Assembly (NCBI GenBank): GCA_963704505.1
Contig: OY969912.1
Location: 1,116,001-1,180,000 of the forward strand
Direction: 5' to 3'
DNA from: VRUE01 sp963704505
GTDB taxonomy: Bacteria > Actinomycetota > Thermoleophilia > Solirubrobacterales > 70-9
Length of the DNA: 64,000 bases
Positions 37,901 through 46,833 of this stretch are shown piece after piece (the stretch's first letter is position 1; each line of letters starts with the position of its first letter). The notes below the pieces were generated by a model. The model did no database searches, was not told where the DNA came from, and worked only from the letters and a program-made list of their open reading frames with translations. The translations under genes were made by a program, and so were the position numbers.

Positions 37901-39555
37901 CCGGCACTGAAGCGGCCGGAGTCGGCTCCCCCCGGGAACCCGACGACTACTACAACGATCAGGTTGCCGGCATCCGTGGCAGCTTCGACCTTTCGAAGAT
38001 CCTCGATTGGGACCGGGGGCAGGGTGGCTTCGAATGCTGTGGCCTCGAAGGCTCCCTGGCCCCGTACATGTGGGCCGCCGACGGATCACCCCTCGGGAGG
38101 CTGCCGTCGAACCTTCCGGAAATCCCAGGCGGGACCCTCGACATCAGCAAAGGCGGCTACATCGGCGGGGTCGAGATCTCTCCCGACTTCAGTCATTATT
38201 TCTTCTCCTCGCTCCTTACCGCCTTCGCCCCAGGCGGCCTGGTAGCGGCGCCCGGTTCGGCCTACGACGACGACATCCAGACCGGCGAAGTCACGCTGAT
38301 CTCGAAAACCGCCCAGGGTGAAGACATTCCCGCGGGCGTGGGCGGCAGCAGCGAATACATCGAATTCCCGGCGGTCTCGACCGACGGCTCGCACATCCTG
38401 ATGTCGACCAAGGCGGGTGGGGAAACTCAGCGCCTCTACATGTCGGTTGATGGCGTCCACCACTACAACGTCTCGGTCGGGACCGATGGTCTTGCTCACC
38501 CAGTCACCTACGCGGGAATGACCGCCGACGGATCGACCGTCTACTTCACCTCGGTCGATCAGCTCAGTGACCAAGACACAGATTCCAGCGCCGATCTCTA
38601 CATGTGGAATGAGGCGTCGCCGGGAGAAGTGACGCCCCTGACGACCGGGAACAGCGACGGTTGCGGGGCTTCGTGGACGGCGGGCTGCGGCGCCAAGCCG
38701 ATCCTCACGGAATTCAAATCGGATAACGCAGTGTCCTCCCGGAGCGGAGATGTGTACTTCCTTTCCCCGGAGCTGCTGGTCTCTGGCTCGGGCACGCCGG
38801 GCCAGCGCAATCTCTACGGCTACTCCGGCGGTGAAGTGCACTTCGTCGTAACCCTCCCCGGGGATGCCGACGTCAACCGGATCCAGGTCACACCCGAAGG
38901 GGACCACCTTGCTTTCGTCACCACAGCGGCTCTCACCGCCCAGCCGACGGACGGACACCGCGAGATGTACACCTATGACCCCGCCACCGAAGAGATCAAA
39001 TGTGTCTCCTGCATCCCAAGCGGCACGGTGCCGTCGTATGACGTCGAAGCGAGCAAGAACGGGCTCTTCATGTCGGACGACGGCCGGACCTTCTTCTCAA
39101 CCGCCGACGCTCTGGTCGCTCAGGACGCGGACGGCGTGATCGACTCTTACGAGTTCGTTCTCAACAGGCCGCAGCTGCTGACCTCGGGAACCGCCGAGCG
39201 AGGCGAGGAAACCGGGTTCGTCGGGGTCAGCTCAAACGGCGTGGACGCCTACTTCCTGACCAGGGAGACCTTCGTCGGCCAGGATGAAGTCGGGCCCTTC
39301 CTCAAGTTCTACGACGCCCGGGTCGGTGGAGGCATTCCATTCGATCCGCCCGCGGCGCCCTGCGAAGCAGCCGATGAGTGCCACGGTCCCGCGAGCGGGC
39401 CGCCGGCGCAGCTCCCCTCCGGGACGAGCTCTCCCTTGGGCAGCGGTGGCAACCAGGTGTCTTCCGGCAAGGGCAACAAGAAGAAGCACAAGAAGGCCCA
39501 CCGGCGGAGGCACAAGAAGCAGAACAGGAAGAGGGGGAGCGACCATCGTGGCTAG
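34909..39555 (+). CDS. Type A exported protein: NHL and FN3 modules plus TolB-like propeller (A4)
   Basis: About 1548 residues from GTG 34909, which has AAGGAGAGG just upstream and gives a clean signal peptide (MRGYAKRFSAV..., ending GAQA-S). The upstream in-frame ATG 34858 lies in a predicted hairpin and has a poorer ribosome site. NHL-like blades (residues about 40-690) carry two TGGTF insertions, at nt 35206-35698 and 35935-36228. Two FN3 modules (about 698-905) precede the propeller (about 908-1485) with LPDCRAYELVSAP, CVSCIPSG and YDARVGGG...C...CHGP. The tail is Lys/Arg/His-rich. The stop overlaps the GTG of B4 by 8 bp. This is the largest type A protein here; function unknown. Confidence 0.86.
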   Translation: MRGYAKRFSAVAAVAALALCLASGAQASLGVTGYTGASGPDGYQPMGATVNGTGNGGVPAGTTYVSQGEGRIAQWDPSGKFVRAFGRGVVESGEDNVGPLSRIDVDATGGSYRVRVATSRAEGHINATNQVTGVAIAFGSIHVGDGIEGTGIPAGTTITAVGAETLQLSANATSTGDPVFTTNETTANIAVTAAPATVGAALDALPYVAERGGVEVDGGPGGVGATTPYLVHWGLGLNFAPETTASSGTPPLTGGAATAVVAEMNNFGPFEICNANPPSNDVCKYGFGVDAGVAVDPATGNLYVRDERSFDEFSATGEFIRSFGGEVVISGPDDGTPASAEQEIDIPPSVTGGTFTLTFGGDTTPALARNASATTVQAALEALPAIGVGNIAVGGGPGASAPFIPVFTGALAQNPEPAIAIDSTNLVGDTGAVSVLNPGASEFEICGPIDNCRPGFSGGGGGSVAEGQGGYLAVAPPGAPNAGNVIAADPNNHRVQEFTSSGEFIRAFGFDVVAAGPDNTAGGQFEECKFGDACKAGSEGSSVGQFGSSGPRGVAVDSKGAIYTVESEANFRVQKFSPQGGPVELSPSLFGGNGMPNGTGSADSPLYIAIGSADHVLVVRRFPEGATTSCPDGLPSTEEGRVQELSSDGATLLDTHLVCNGLSAISGLAYDSAHGTLSATYLGQLGTGYPLLVKIGPAEPPVVSLDSLEEISAHGIKLVGKVNPESETSFPHPTASSYQVEYKLSSDSAWIPYLQPISVGAGMSDVPVTASLNGLTPNQSYDVRLVAAKQFRQGVVRSAPQTFSTLSAAPEVSSFYTTNVSETGADLHAVINPFGKATKYHFEYGPTPSFGTSAPIPDGELPAVQGPQHVVAHVGGLNGGTYYFRVVAVSDSGVTTTGVQNFNFFPPECPNALLRQQTGASYLPDCRAYELVSAPNSGNVTLGVGGPIAPEATNPSRFPYTGRLGTIEGSGDPIGTDRDLYVATRTNGGWVTKYVGVPGTEAAGVGSPREPDDYYNDQVAGIRGSFDLSKILDWDRGQGGFECCGLEGSLAPYMWAADGSPLGRLPSNLPEIPGGTLDISKGGYIGGVEISPDFSHYFFSSLLTAFAPGGLVAAPGSAYDDDIQTGEVTLISKTAQGEDIPAGVGGSSEYIEFPAVSTDGSHILMSTKAGGETQRLYMSVDGVHHYNVSVGTDGLAHPVTYAGMTADGSTVYFTSVDQLSDQDTDSSADLYMWNEASPGEVTPLTTGNSDGCGASWTAGCGAKPILTEFKSDNAVSSRSGDVYFLSPELLVSGSGTPGQRNLYGYSGGEVHFVVTLPGDADVNRIQVTPEGDHLAFVTTAALTAQPTDGHREMYTYDPATEEIKCVSCIPSGTVPSYDVEASKNGLFMSDDGRTFFSTADALVAQDADGVIDSYEFVLNRPQLLTSGTAERGEETGFVGVSSNGVDAYFLTRETFVGQDEVGPFLKFYDARVGGGIPFDPPAAPCEAADECHGPASGPPAQLPSGTSSPLGSGGNQVSSGKGNKKKHKKAHRRRHKKQNRKRGSDHRG
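35206..35698 (+). repeat. TGGTF-type insertion with a second insertion inside it (A4, blade 1)
   Basis: DVDATGGSYRVRVATSR begins the module and AAPATVGAALDALPYV resumes it. Between them (about 35260-35470) lies an unrelated segment with VGDGIEGTGIPAGTTI and LQLSANATSTG wording. The whole block interrupts an NHL loop that is continuous in blade 3 (VVAAGPDNTAGGQFEEC). Confidence 0.6.
35935..36228 (+). repeat. TGGTF insertion domain in A4, blade 2
   Basis: Encodes VTGGTFTLTFGGDTTPAL, TVQAALEALPAIGVGN and GGGPGASAPF. It lies between VVISGPDDG and FEICGPIDNC, the same loop position as the blade 1 insertion. Confidence 0.7.
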
Positions 39556-42337
39556 CCGCAGGGCAATCACCGACTGGAGGCTGGTGGCGATCGCCCTCAC
39601 CGTTGCCTGCCTGGCCTTCGTCGGCCTCGCGGTCAAGAGTGAGTCGGCTCAGGCTGCATCGGCGATCTACACCTACGTCTCCCGCCCGAACACAACCCAG
39701 GCGGGTGGTCACCCGGACATCTTCAGCGAATACAAAATGGGCACCTGGGCCACGCAACCGGAAAAGCCGGACTGCCTCTGCAACACCCCGAAGCGACTTA
39801 TCCAGGATCTCCCCACAGGCGTAATCGGCAACCCCCATGCCACGCCTCAATGCGACGCCCTGGCCCTCGCCTTGGAAAGCTGCCCGATCGACTCACAGGT
39901 CGGGGTGGTCGCCGTTCTTCCCGCCGGCGAGCTGGGAAGCTCAACCGGGTACCTCCCCTACCCCGTCTACAACATAATTCCGGGGGCGGGGCAGGCCGGT
40001 CTGTTCGCGTTCACGGTGCTCAGCACACCCGTCCTCACGGAACTTGGCGCCCGCACGGGCAGCGACTACGGCCTGAGGGCGACGACGATCGGGCTGCAGC
40101 GGATGTTCACGCCCTACGGCGTCAGCCTCTACCTCTGGGGCGTCCCCGCCTCGCCGATCCACGACCCGATTCGATCCGGCGCCTTCGGTCAGGGCGCGAC
40201 AGAGCTCTGCGCACTCGACATCGGCGACCCGCGGCCGTATCTCGAACGAAATGAACTCCCGCCCGAATCGGAGTGTCCGCCGTTCACCCAACCGCACTCC
40301 TCGAGCAGCCCGCAGATCCCGTTCCTGTCGAACCCGACCGCCTGCGAAGGCCCGCTGACCAGCCATTTCGAAACTGTCGCCTACGACCACGAGAGGACCG
40401 GCAAAACGATCCCGTTCCCGGCGATCACCGGGTGCGACCAGCTCAGCTTCAATCCGAGCCTCTCGGCGAAGCCGACGACGACGAACACAGACTCCGCCAG
40501 CGGTCTCGACGTCAGCCTCAGCGTGCCGCAGTTCCTCAGTCCGCTGACCCCGTCACCGTCTGAGATCAAAGCGTCGACGGTCACCTTGCCCGAGGGCTTC
40601 ACGATCAATCCCAACGCCGCCGACGGCAAGGTCATTTGCACCGACGCGGAAGCGAATTTCGGCAGTGAGGCCGAAGCACACTGTCCCGAGACCGCGAAGA
40701 TCGGAACGACCAGCATCGAGAGCTCGGCCCTCCCGGGCCCGGTCCCCGGATTTCTGTACCTCGGCGAACCGAGGCCGGAAAATCGATACCGGTTGATCCT
40801 CACCGCCGACGGCTTCGCGACGCACATCAAGCTCGCCGGCTCGCTGTACCCCGACCCACAGACCGGCCAGTTGACGATTAGCTTCCCGGACCTGCCCCAG
40901 AGCCCGCTGACCGAGTTCGACCTACACGTCTTCGGCTCGGAGCGCGGCTCGCTGGCGACCCCGACCAAATGCGGAACCTACGCGGTTCACAGCACCTTTA
41001 CGCCATGGGACTCGGCCCTCAGCGAACAGACCGCGACGCAGTTCTTCGTTCTCGATCATGGCCTGGACGGCGCACCCTGTCCGAGCTCTCCACGCGGCCT
41101 CTCGCCTGGCTTCAGGGCCGTCTCGCTCGGCAACACGGCGGGGGCCCACAGCCCGTTCGGGATCGAACTCACCCGAAAAGACGGCGACCAGGACCTGAGT
41201 GGCCTCGAAGTGACGACTCCGCCCGGCTTCTCGGCAACGCTGAAGGGGATCCCGTATTGCCCGGAGGCGGCGATCGCGGCCCTCAAATCACCGGGGTACA
41301 CCGGAGGCTCGGAGCTCGTCTCGGCCGCCTGCCCGGCGGCAAGCCGGGTCGGCTCGGCGGTAGCCGGCGCCGGATCCGGAAGCCGCCCCCTCTACGTCGA
41401 CGGGAATGTGTATTTGGCAGGCCCCTACAAGGGTGCGCCGCTCAGCCTCGTCGTGGTCGTCCCGGCCGTCTCGGGCCCCTATGACCTCGGCAATGTCGCG
41501 GTCAGGGTCGCCCTGCGGATTGACCCGCTCACAGCCCAGGTGACTGCGGTTTCAGACCCCCTGCCGCAGATCCTCGAAGGGGTGCCGCTGCGGACGAGGT
41601 ACATCCAGGTCGACCTCGACCGCCCGGACTTCACCCTCAACCCGACCAACTGCGACCCCTTCTCGGTCAAGGCGGTCGTCACAGGAGACGAAGGCGGCTC
41701 GGCGACGGCGCAGAGCCCGTTCCAGGCGGCCAACTGCGCCCGTCTTCCGTTCGGGCCCAGGCTCGACATCCGCCTGACCGGAGGCGTCAAGCGTCTCGGC
41801 CATCCAGCTATCCACGCGACGGTGACAGCCGCGCCTGGTGAAGCCAACATCTCCTTCGCCTCGGTGACGCTGCCCGGCGGGGAGCTTCTCGATAACTCCC
41901 ATTTCGGGTCGGTCTGCACGATCCCCGACTTCACCAGCCGAAGCTGCTCACCGCGATCGCTGATCGGCCACGCGACGGCGATCTCACCGATCCTCGATCA
42001 GCCGCTCACCGGGAACATCTACCTGCGCTCGAGCGGCGTGCATGACCTTCCCGACATGGCGATCGACTTCACCGGCCAGGTCGACTTCACCCTCCTCGGC
42101 CACATCGACAGCGTCGACGCACGGCTTCGGACCCGTTTCGAAACCGTCCCCGACGTCCCGATCTCGAAATTCAGCCTCGACCTATTGGGCGGCTCCAAGG
42201 GCCTCCTCCAAAACAGCGAAGGGATCTGCGGCAAGGCCAAGCGCCTCAAGGTGAGGATGGTCGGCCAGAACGGCGCCGTCTCCAAGTCCGCGCCGCCCCT
42301 GCAAGCGATCTGCGGCAAGAAAGGGCGGAGACGATGA
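39548..42337 (+). CDS. Type B exported four-module protein (B4)
   Basis: 929 residues from GTG 39548, preceded by GGGGGAG and overlapping the A4 stop by 8 bp. The signal segment (LVAIALTVACLAFVGLAV, cleavage near AQA-A) is followed by QAGGHPDIF. Four Cys-pair modules start near residues 84, 344, 554 and 771. Examples are LPTGVIGNP...C...CPIDSQVG in module 1, NVYLAGPYKGAPLSL in module 3, and VCTIPDFTSRSCSPRSLIG in module 4. The protein ends in a short basic tail (KKGRRR). The stop overlaps the ATG of A5. Module spacing matches B1, B2, B3 and B5; function unknown. Confidence 0.87.
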   Translation: MASRRAITDWRLVAIALTVACLAFVGLAVKSESAQAASAIYTYVSRPNTTQAGGHPDIFSEYKMGTWATQPEKPDCLCNTPKRLIQDLPTGVIGNPHATPQCDALALALESCPIDSQVGVVAVLPAGELGSSTGYLPYPVYNIIPGAGQAGLFAFTVLSTPVLTELGARTGSDYGLRATTIGLQRMFTPYGVSLYLWGVPASPIHDPIRSGAFGQGATELCALDIGDPRPYLERNELPPESECPPFTQPHSSSSPQIPFLSNPTACEGPLTSHFETVAYDHERTGKTIPFPAITGCDQLSFNPSLSAKPTTTNTDSASGLDVSLSVPQFLSPLTPSPSEIKASTVTLPEGFTINPNAADGKVICTDAEANFGSEAEAHCPETAKIGTTSIESSALPGPVPGFLYLGEPRPENRYRLILTADGFATHIKLAGSLYPDPQTGQLTISFPDLPQSPLTEFDLHVFGSERGSLATPTKCGTYAVHSTFTPWDSALSEQTATQFFVLDHGLDGAPCPSSPRGLSPGFRAVSLGNTAGAHSPFGIELTRKDGDQDLSGLEVTTPPGFSATLKGIPYCPEAAIAALKSPGYTGGSELVSAACPAASRVGSAVAGAGSGSRPLYVDGNVYLAGPYKGAPLSLVVVVPAVSGPYDLGNVAVRVALRIDPLTAQVTAVSDPLPQILEGVPLRTRYIQVDLDRPDFTLNPTNCDPFSVKAVVTGDEGGSATAQSPFQAANCARLPFGPRLDIRLTGGVKRLGHPAIHATVTAAPGEANISFASVTLPGGELLDNSHFGSVCTIPDFTSRSCSPRSLIGHATAISPILDQPLTGNIYLRSSGVHDLPDMAIDFTGQVDFTLLGHIDSVDARLRTRFETVPDVPISKFSLDLLGGSKGLLQNSEGICGKAKRLKVRMVGQNGAVSKSAPPLQAICGKKGRRR

Positions 42338-45300
42338 GGAAGCTCCTGGCTCTGGCGTTCCTCGGGCTGGTCGTCGCGGCTGCTCCCGCATCGGCGCGCG
42401 ACTACGCACCGCTGAAATATGACGGCTTCGTCGACGGTTCCGACGCGATCGGAGTCAGCTCCCCCAGCTTCAACCAGCTCGTCAAGGTCGGCTTCGATCA
42501 GGCGACCGGGACCCTCTATGGCACCACCTCCGAGGGTGTCGGCCGGGTCTACAAATTCGACGCCGCCACACGGCACTCGGAGCCCTTCTCAGAACTCGCG
42601 CCGAATACAGTCTTCCCCCAGTTGACCTATGACGGTGCCGGCTTCGCCGTCGACAACTCGGGCACCGATACGCAGAGCCTGATCTACGCTTTCGAGCAGT
42701 CCGGCCCGATCAACATCTACCGACCGGGCGGCACCAAGAAGACGGATGTCGAAATCGGGGCCCACGGCATCAGCTGCGGTGCAGCCGTCGGCCCCGACGG
42801 GCATCTCTGGATCGCGTCCTTCTACATCGGGATCAAGGAGTACCTCCCGACCGGCGCACCCACGGGGAAGGTCATCACCCCGGTCCCGGGACCGGTCTAC
42901 GACCGGCCGGAAATGTGCGATTTCGCGATCGATTCTGAATACAACTTCTATGTCCCGGAAACCTTCAACGGCGGGTACGTCAACAAATACGATTCAAACG
43001 GCTCCCTCCTCTACCGACTCGGCGATGGCAATGCGAAGACCGTCGTCGTCGATTCCAAGGACGACTCCGTCTATGTCGATGACCAGTCCGGGATCGAGAA
43101 GTACGCCTCGACCGGAAGTCTGCTGGATGAATTTGGCAAAGCCGAACCGAGTGCCCTGCCCTGCCCGACGGTGGTCGAAGAAGCCGGAGGATGCTACGAC
43201 GGGCTCAGCGGGTCCGGCGGACTGGCGGTGGACGAGTCGACCGGCGACGTCTACGTCGCCAACCGCAGCTTCCCGGAACGAATCGACATTTTCACTCCGA
43301 CCGGGCCGCCGACCGTCGCCGCCGATGTCGACACCGACTTTCCGGTGCCGACCCCGACCACCGCCCTGCTGCGTGGCACCCTGAACCCGGACGGCGTCGC
43401 GACCACCAAATGCGAATTCGAATGGGGTCTCGGCGCCGGCAGCTTCGAAAAAGAGGTGCCCTGTGTCGAGGGGAACGTCTTCAGCGGCTCGGAGGACCAG
43501 CACGTCTCCGCCGAAATCAACGGCCTCTCTCTCGGGTCCACTTACCACGCCCGGATCGCCGTCGAAAACGCCAACGGGCAGGTCTCCTACGGATTGGACC
43601 GGTTCTTCACGGCGCAGGGCAAGCCGATCCTCGGGAAGGCCTATGTGAACGGCCTCAACACGGACGGCGCGCGCCTCAACGCGGAAATCAGCCCGAACCA
43701 GGGTCCCACCACTTACCAAATCGAATTCGGGACCGACACCACCTACGGCACGAACATCCCAATCGTGCCCGGTGCCATCTCGCCCGGTGGGGTTCAGACG
43801 GTGGTCCAGAAGCTCCAGGGCCTCACAGCCGGAACTGAGTACCACTACCGGGTCGTCGCCACCAACCTGGCGGGCCCCACCACGGGGGCGGACCATGTGT
43901 TCACCACCTTCCCCCGCGAGTCAATCGGCGGTGACTGCGACAACTCACTATCCCGTCAGCAGACCGGCGCGGCGTCGCTGCCCGACTGCCGGTCCTACGA
44001 GCTCGCCTCGGCACCGAACACCGGCGGCTACAACGTCGAGTCGGACCTGGTCCCAGGCCAGCGGCCGCTGGAAGGGCCCACGGCCGACGGGCGATTGCTC
44101 TACGGGATCCACAACGGGGGCATTCCCGATACCGGCAATCCGACCAACAACGGTCTCGACCCTTACCTGGCAACCAGAGCCGACTCCGGCTGGACCACCA
44201 AATACGTCGGGGTCCCGGCCAACGGGACCCCCTCGACAGCTCCCTTCGCCTCGACTTTGCTCGCGACCGGCGAAGGCTTCGAAGCGTTCGCCTTTGGCGG
44301 TTCCGAACTCTGCGAACCCTGCTTCGCGGATGGAACCGGCGGCATTCCGGTCCGCGGCAGCAACGGCAAACTCGTTCAGGGCATGGCCGGGAGCCTGAGC
44401 CCGGTCGTGGGGTCGAAACCGGACGGGTTGATCAAGGACCCGATGTCGGCGGACGGCTCCCATCTCGTCTTCGGCTCGACCTCGCAGTTCGAGCCCGACG
44501 GCAACGACAAAAACGGAGACGTCTCGATCTACGCGCGTGACTTGAACACGGGGACGACCCAGGTCGTCTCGAAGACGCCGGCGGGCGTCAATCTCACCTG
44601 TCTCCAGGGCGCCGGTACCTGTCACTCGCCCGCCAACGGCGACGGGATCGCCGAGCTCGCGGTCTCCGCCGACGGCTCCAGCGTGGTCGTCGCCCAGCGA
44701 GTCTCCACGGATTCATCCGGCAATCGCTACTGGCACCCCTATCTCCACGTCGGGTCCAACTCCGACACGATCGACCTGGCCCCCGGCACTACGAGCGGCG
44801 TCCTATTCGACGGGATGACCGCGGACGGCTCGACGGTCTACCTGACGACCAGGGATCGGCTCTCCGCCGACGATACCGACACCAGCGCGGACATCTACGT
44901 CGACCACATCCAAGGCAGTGGCCCCGCAACACCGGAGCTCGTGAGCGTCGGCCCGGGCGGGCCGAGTAATTCGGACGCCTGCACGCCGATCGCGAACTGG
45001 AACACCGTCACGGGTGGGCCGAATTGCGATGCGGTTGCCTTCGCCGGTGGAGCCGGCCTTGCCTCCCGGAGCGACACTTTCTACTTCGTCAGCCCCGAGC
45101 TGCTGGACGGCGCCAACGGCGAAGCGAATCAGGCCAACCTCTACGTGGTGGAGGACGGCAACGCTCCCCACTTCGTCGCGACGATGGACACGAGCGTCGG
45201 CAAGCCGGGTCTGCCGCCACCCTCGCGCCCGGTCGCCAAGCCCGAATTCATCTCCGGCCTGAGCGGACCCGAATCGCTCGCGGTGAACCAGCTCACAGGC

Positions 45301-46833
45301 GACATATACGTTGCCGAGCGCGGCAGCCAGACGGTCTCGCGCTACACCTCGGCCGGATCACCCCACAAATTCACGGCTGGCCCGGGGGCATCGACGAACT
45401 CACTGCCCGGGCAGAGTCTCGGCGGCACGGGCGAAAACGGCGTTTCCGTGGACAGCCACGTCGGAAGCCCCTTCGAGGGTGACCTCTACGTGACAAGCAA
45501 CTCCTCGACGCTCTCGGTCTACGCGGATTCAGGCGCCTTCGTCGGCACGATCAACGGGTTCGGCGAGGCATGCGGGAGCGCCGTCGACCAATCGACCGGT
45601 GACGTCTACGTCGCCGACTACCAACAGGGGCTCTGGCGCCTGCACCCAGTGTCCAACTCGGAACCGAACTTCGACAACAACTACGAACGAACCCGGATCC
45701 GGACCAATGCCCCGCCGCCGGGAGTCTCGTCGCTGCGGCCGTGCCAGGTCGCCGCCGACGCCGGAGACGTCTTCGGTTCCGCCTGGAACGTCGGCCCGCT
45801 GGTCTCCTACCAGTCCTCGCAGTTCGCCCCCGACCCCGGGCCGGAAATCTACGGTCCTGTCGTGTCGCTGAAAAGCAATACGGCGACGCTGGATCCCTCG
45901 ACGAACGAACTCATCGTCGACCTCGGAGGCAGCATCGACACCTTCTCGCCCTCCAACCAGTTCAAGGAAACCCTGGCAAAAGGTGAAATCAACGGGTCCC
46001 GCGGGGTCGCCGTCAACGCCTCGAACCACCACATCTACGCCGTCAATGGCAGCAACGTGGTCGAACTCGACTACATCGTCCACCAGGACGAACCAATCGA
46101 CAATCCGGCCGTGGTCCATGGCGTGAGGGACTCCGGAGTCCGGCGCCTCGGTGACTTCCAGGTGAGCCCCGACGGTCGCTTTGCCGCCTTCGATTCGTCG
46201 ACGCAGATCACCGACTTCGATCCCTTCAACCATCTCGAGGTCTACCGCTACGACACCGGCGACGACTCGATCATCTGCGCCTCCTGCGCGCCGACCAATT
46301 CTCAGGCGACGAAGGATGGGCTGCTACCGCAGAACGGACACTCGATGACCACGGACGGGCGCGTCTTCTTCACCTCCACCGAGCCCCTGGTCCTGCGTGA
46401 CACCAACGGTAATAAGGATGCTTACGAGTGGAAGGACGGAGTGGTGTATCTAATCTCCTCTGGAACCAGTCCCTTCGATTCGGGAATGCTCTCGGTCTCG
46501 GCCAGTGGAAAAGACGCCTACTTCTTCACCCGGGAGAAGATGGCGCCCGAGGACCTCAACGGATCAGTCATGCGGATCTACGACGCCCGTGAAGGCGGGG
46601 GCTTCTTCCACATTCCCGACTCGCCGCAGTGCAAAGCCTCCGATGAGTGCCACGGGCCCGGGAGCCAGGCGCCCGCGCCTGCCGGGGTGGGTTCGGAAGG
46701 CGGGACCGAAGGTAACACGCCCACGGCGCCCGCACCGAAGCGATGCAAGTCGGGCCTCGTCCGCCGCCATGGCAAGTGCGTGCGGAAGAAGCAAAAGCGC
46801 CACCACCACAGGGGACAGGGGGGACGGCGATGA
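42334..46833 (+). CDS. Type A exported protein with an NHL propeller inserted in its TolB-like propeller (A5)
   Basis: 1499 residues; ATG overlaps the B4 stop (ATGA). Signal peptide MRKLLALAFLGLVVAAAPASA-R. NHL-like blades fill residues about 25-315, two FN3 modules about 320-525, and the propeller starts with LPDCRSYELASAP. Compared with A4, the propeller is interrupted after HFVATMDTS by about 300 residues of further NHL-like sequence (about 950-1270: SGPESLAVNQLTGDIYVAE, QSTGDVYVADY). It then resumes with DFQVSPDGRFAAFDSS and CASCAPT. YDAREGGG...C...CHGPG and the tail CKSGLVRRHGKCVRKK close it. The stop overlaps B5. Confidence 0.86.
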   Translation: MRKLLALAFLGLVVAAAPASARDYAPLKYDGFVDGSDAIGVSSPSFNQLVKVGFDQATGTLYGTTSEGVGRVYKFDAATRHSEPFSELAPNTVFPQLTYDGAGFAVDNSGTDTQSLIYAFEQSGPINIYRPGGTKKTDVEIGAHGISCGAAVGPDGHLWIASFYIGIKEYLPTGAPTGKVITPVPGPVYDRPEMCDFAIDSEYNFYVPETFNGGYVNKYDSNGSLLYRLGDGNAKTVVVDSKDDSVYVDDQSGIEKYASTGSLLDEFGKAEPSALPCPTVVEEAGGCYDGLSGSGGLAVDESTGDVYVANRSFPERIDIFTPTGPPTVAADVDTDFPVPTPTTALLRGTLNPDGVATTKCEFEWGLGAGSFEKEVPCVEGNVFSGSEDQHVSAEINGLSLGSTYHARIAVENANGQVSYGLDRFFTAQGKPILGKAYVNGLNTDGARLNAEISPNQGPTTYQIEFGTDTTYGTNIPIVPGAISPGGVQTVVQKLQGLTAGTEYHYRVVATNLAGPTTGADHVFTTFPRESIGGDCDNSLSRQQTGAASLPDCRSYELASAPNTGGYNVESDLVPGQRPLEGPTADGRLLYGIHNGGIPDTGNPTNNGLDPYLATRADSGWTTKYVGVPANGTPSTAPFASTLLATGEGFEAFAFGGSELCEPCFADGTGGIPVRGSNGKLVQGMAGSLSPVVGSKPDGLIKDPMSADGSHLVFGSTSQFEPDGNDKNGDVSIYARDLNTGTTQVVSKTPAGVNLTCLQGAGTCHSPANGDGIAELAVSADGSSVVVAQRVSTDSSGNRYWHPYLHVGSNSDTIDLAPGTTSGVLFDGMTADGSTVYLTTRDRLSADDTDTSADIYVDHIQGSGPATPELVSVGPGGPSNSDACTPIANWNTVTGGPNCDAVAFAGGAGLASRSDTFYFVSPELLDGANGEANQANLYVVEDGNAPHFVATMDTSVGKPGLPPPSRPVAKPEFISGLSGPESLAVNQLTGDIYVAERGSQTVSRYTSAGSPHKFTAGPGASTNSLPGQSLGGTGENGVSVDSHVGSPFEGDLYVTSNSSTLSVYADSGAFVGTINGFGEACGSAVDQSTGDVYVADYQQGLWRLHPVSNSEPNFDNNYERTRIRTNAPPPGVSSLRPCQVAADAGDVFGSAWNVGPLVSYQSSQFAPDPGPEIYGPVVSLKSNTATLDPSTNELIVDLGGSIDTFSPSNQFKETLAKGEINGSRGVAVNASNHHIYAVNGSNVVELDYIVHQDEPIDNPAVVHGVRDSGVRRLGDFQVSPDGRFAAFDSSTQITDFDPFNHLEVYRYDTGDDSIICASCAPTNSQATKDGLLPQNGHSMTTDGRVFFTSTEPLVLRDTNGNKDAYEWKDGVVYLISSGTSPFDSGMLSVSASGKDAYFFTREKMAPEDLNGSVMRIYDAREGGGFFHIPDSPQCKASDECHGPGSQAPAPAGVGSEGGTEGNTPTAPAPKRCKSGLVRRHGKCVRKKQKRHHHRGQGGRR

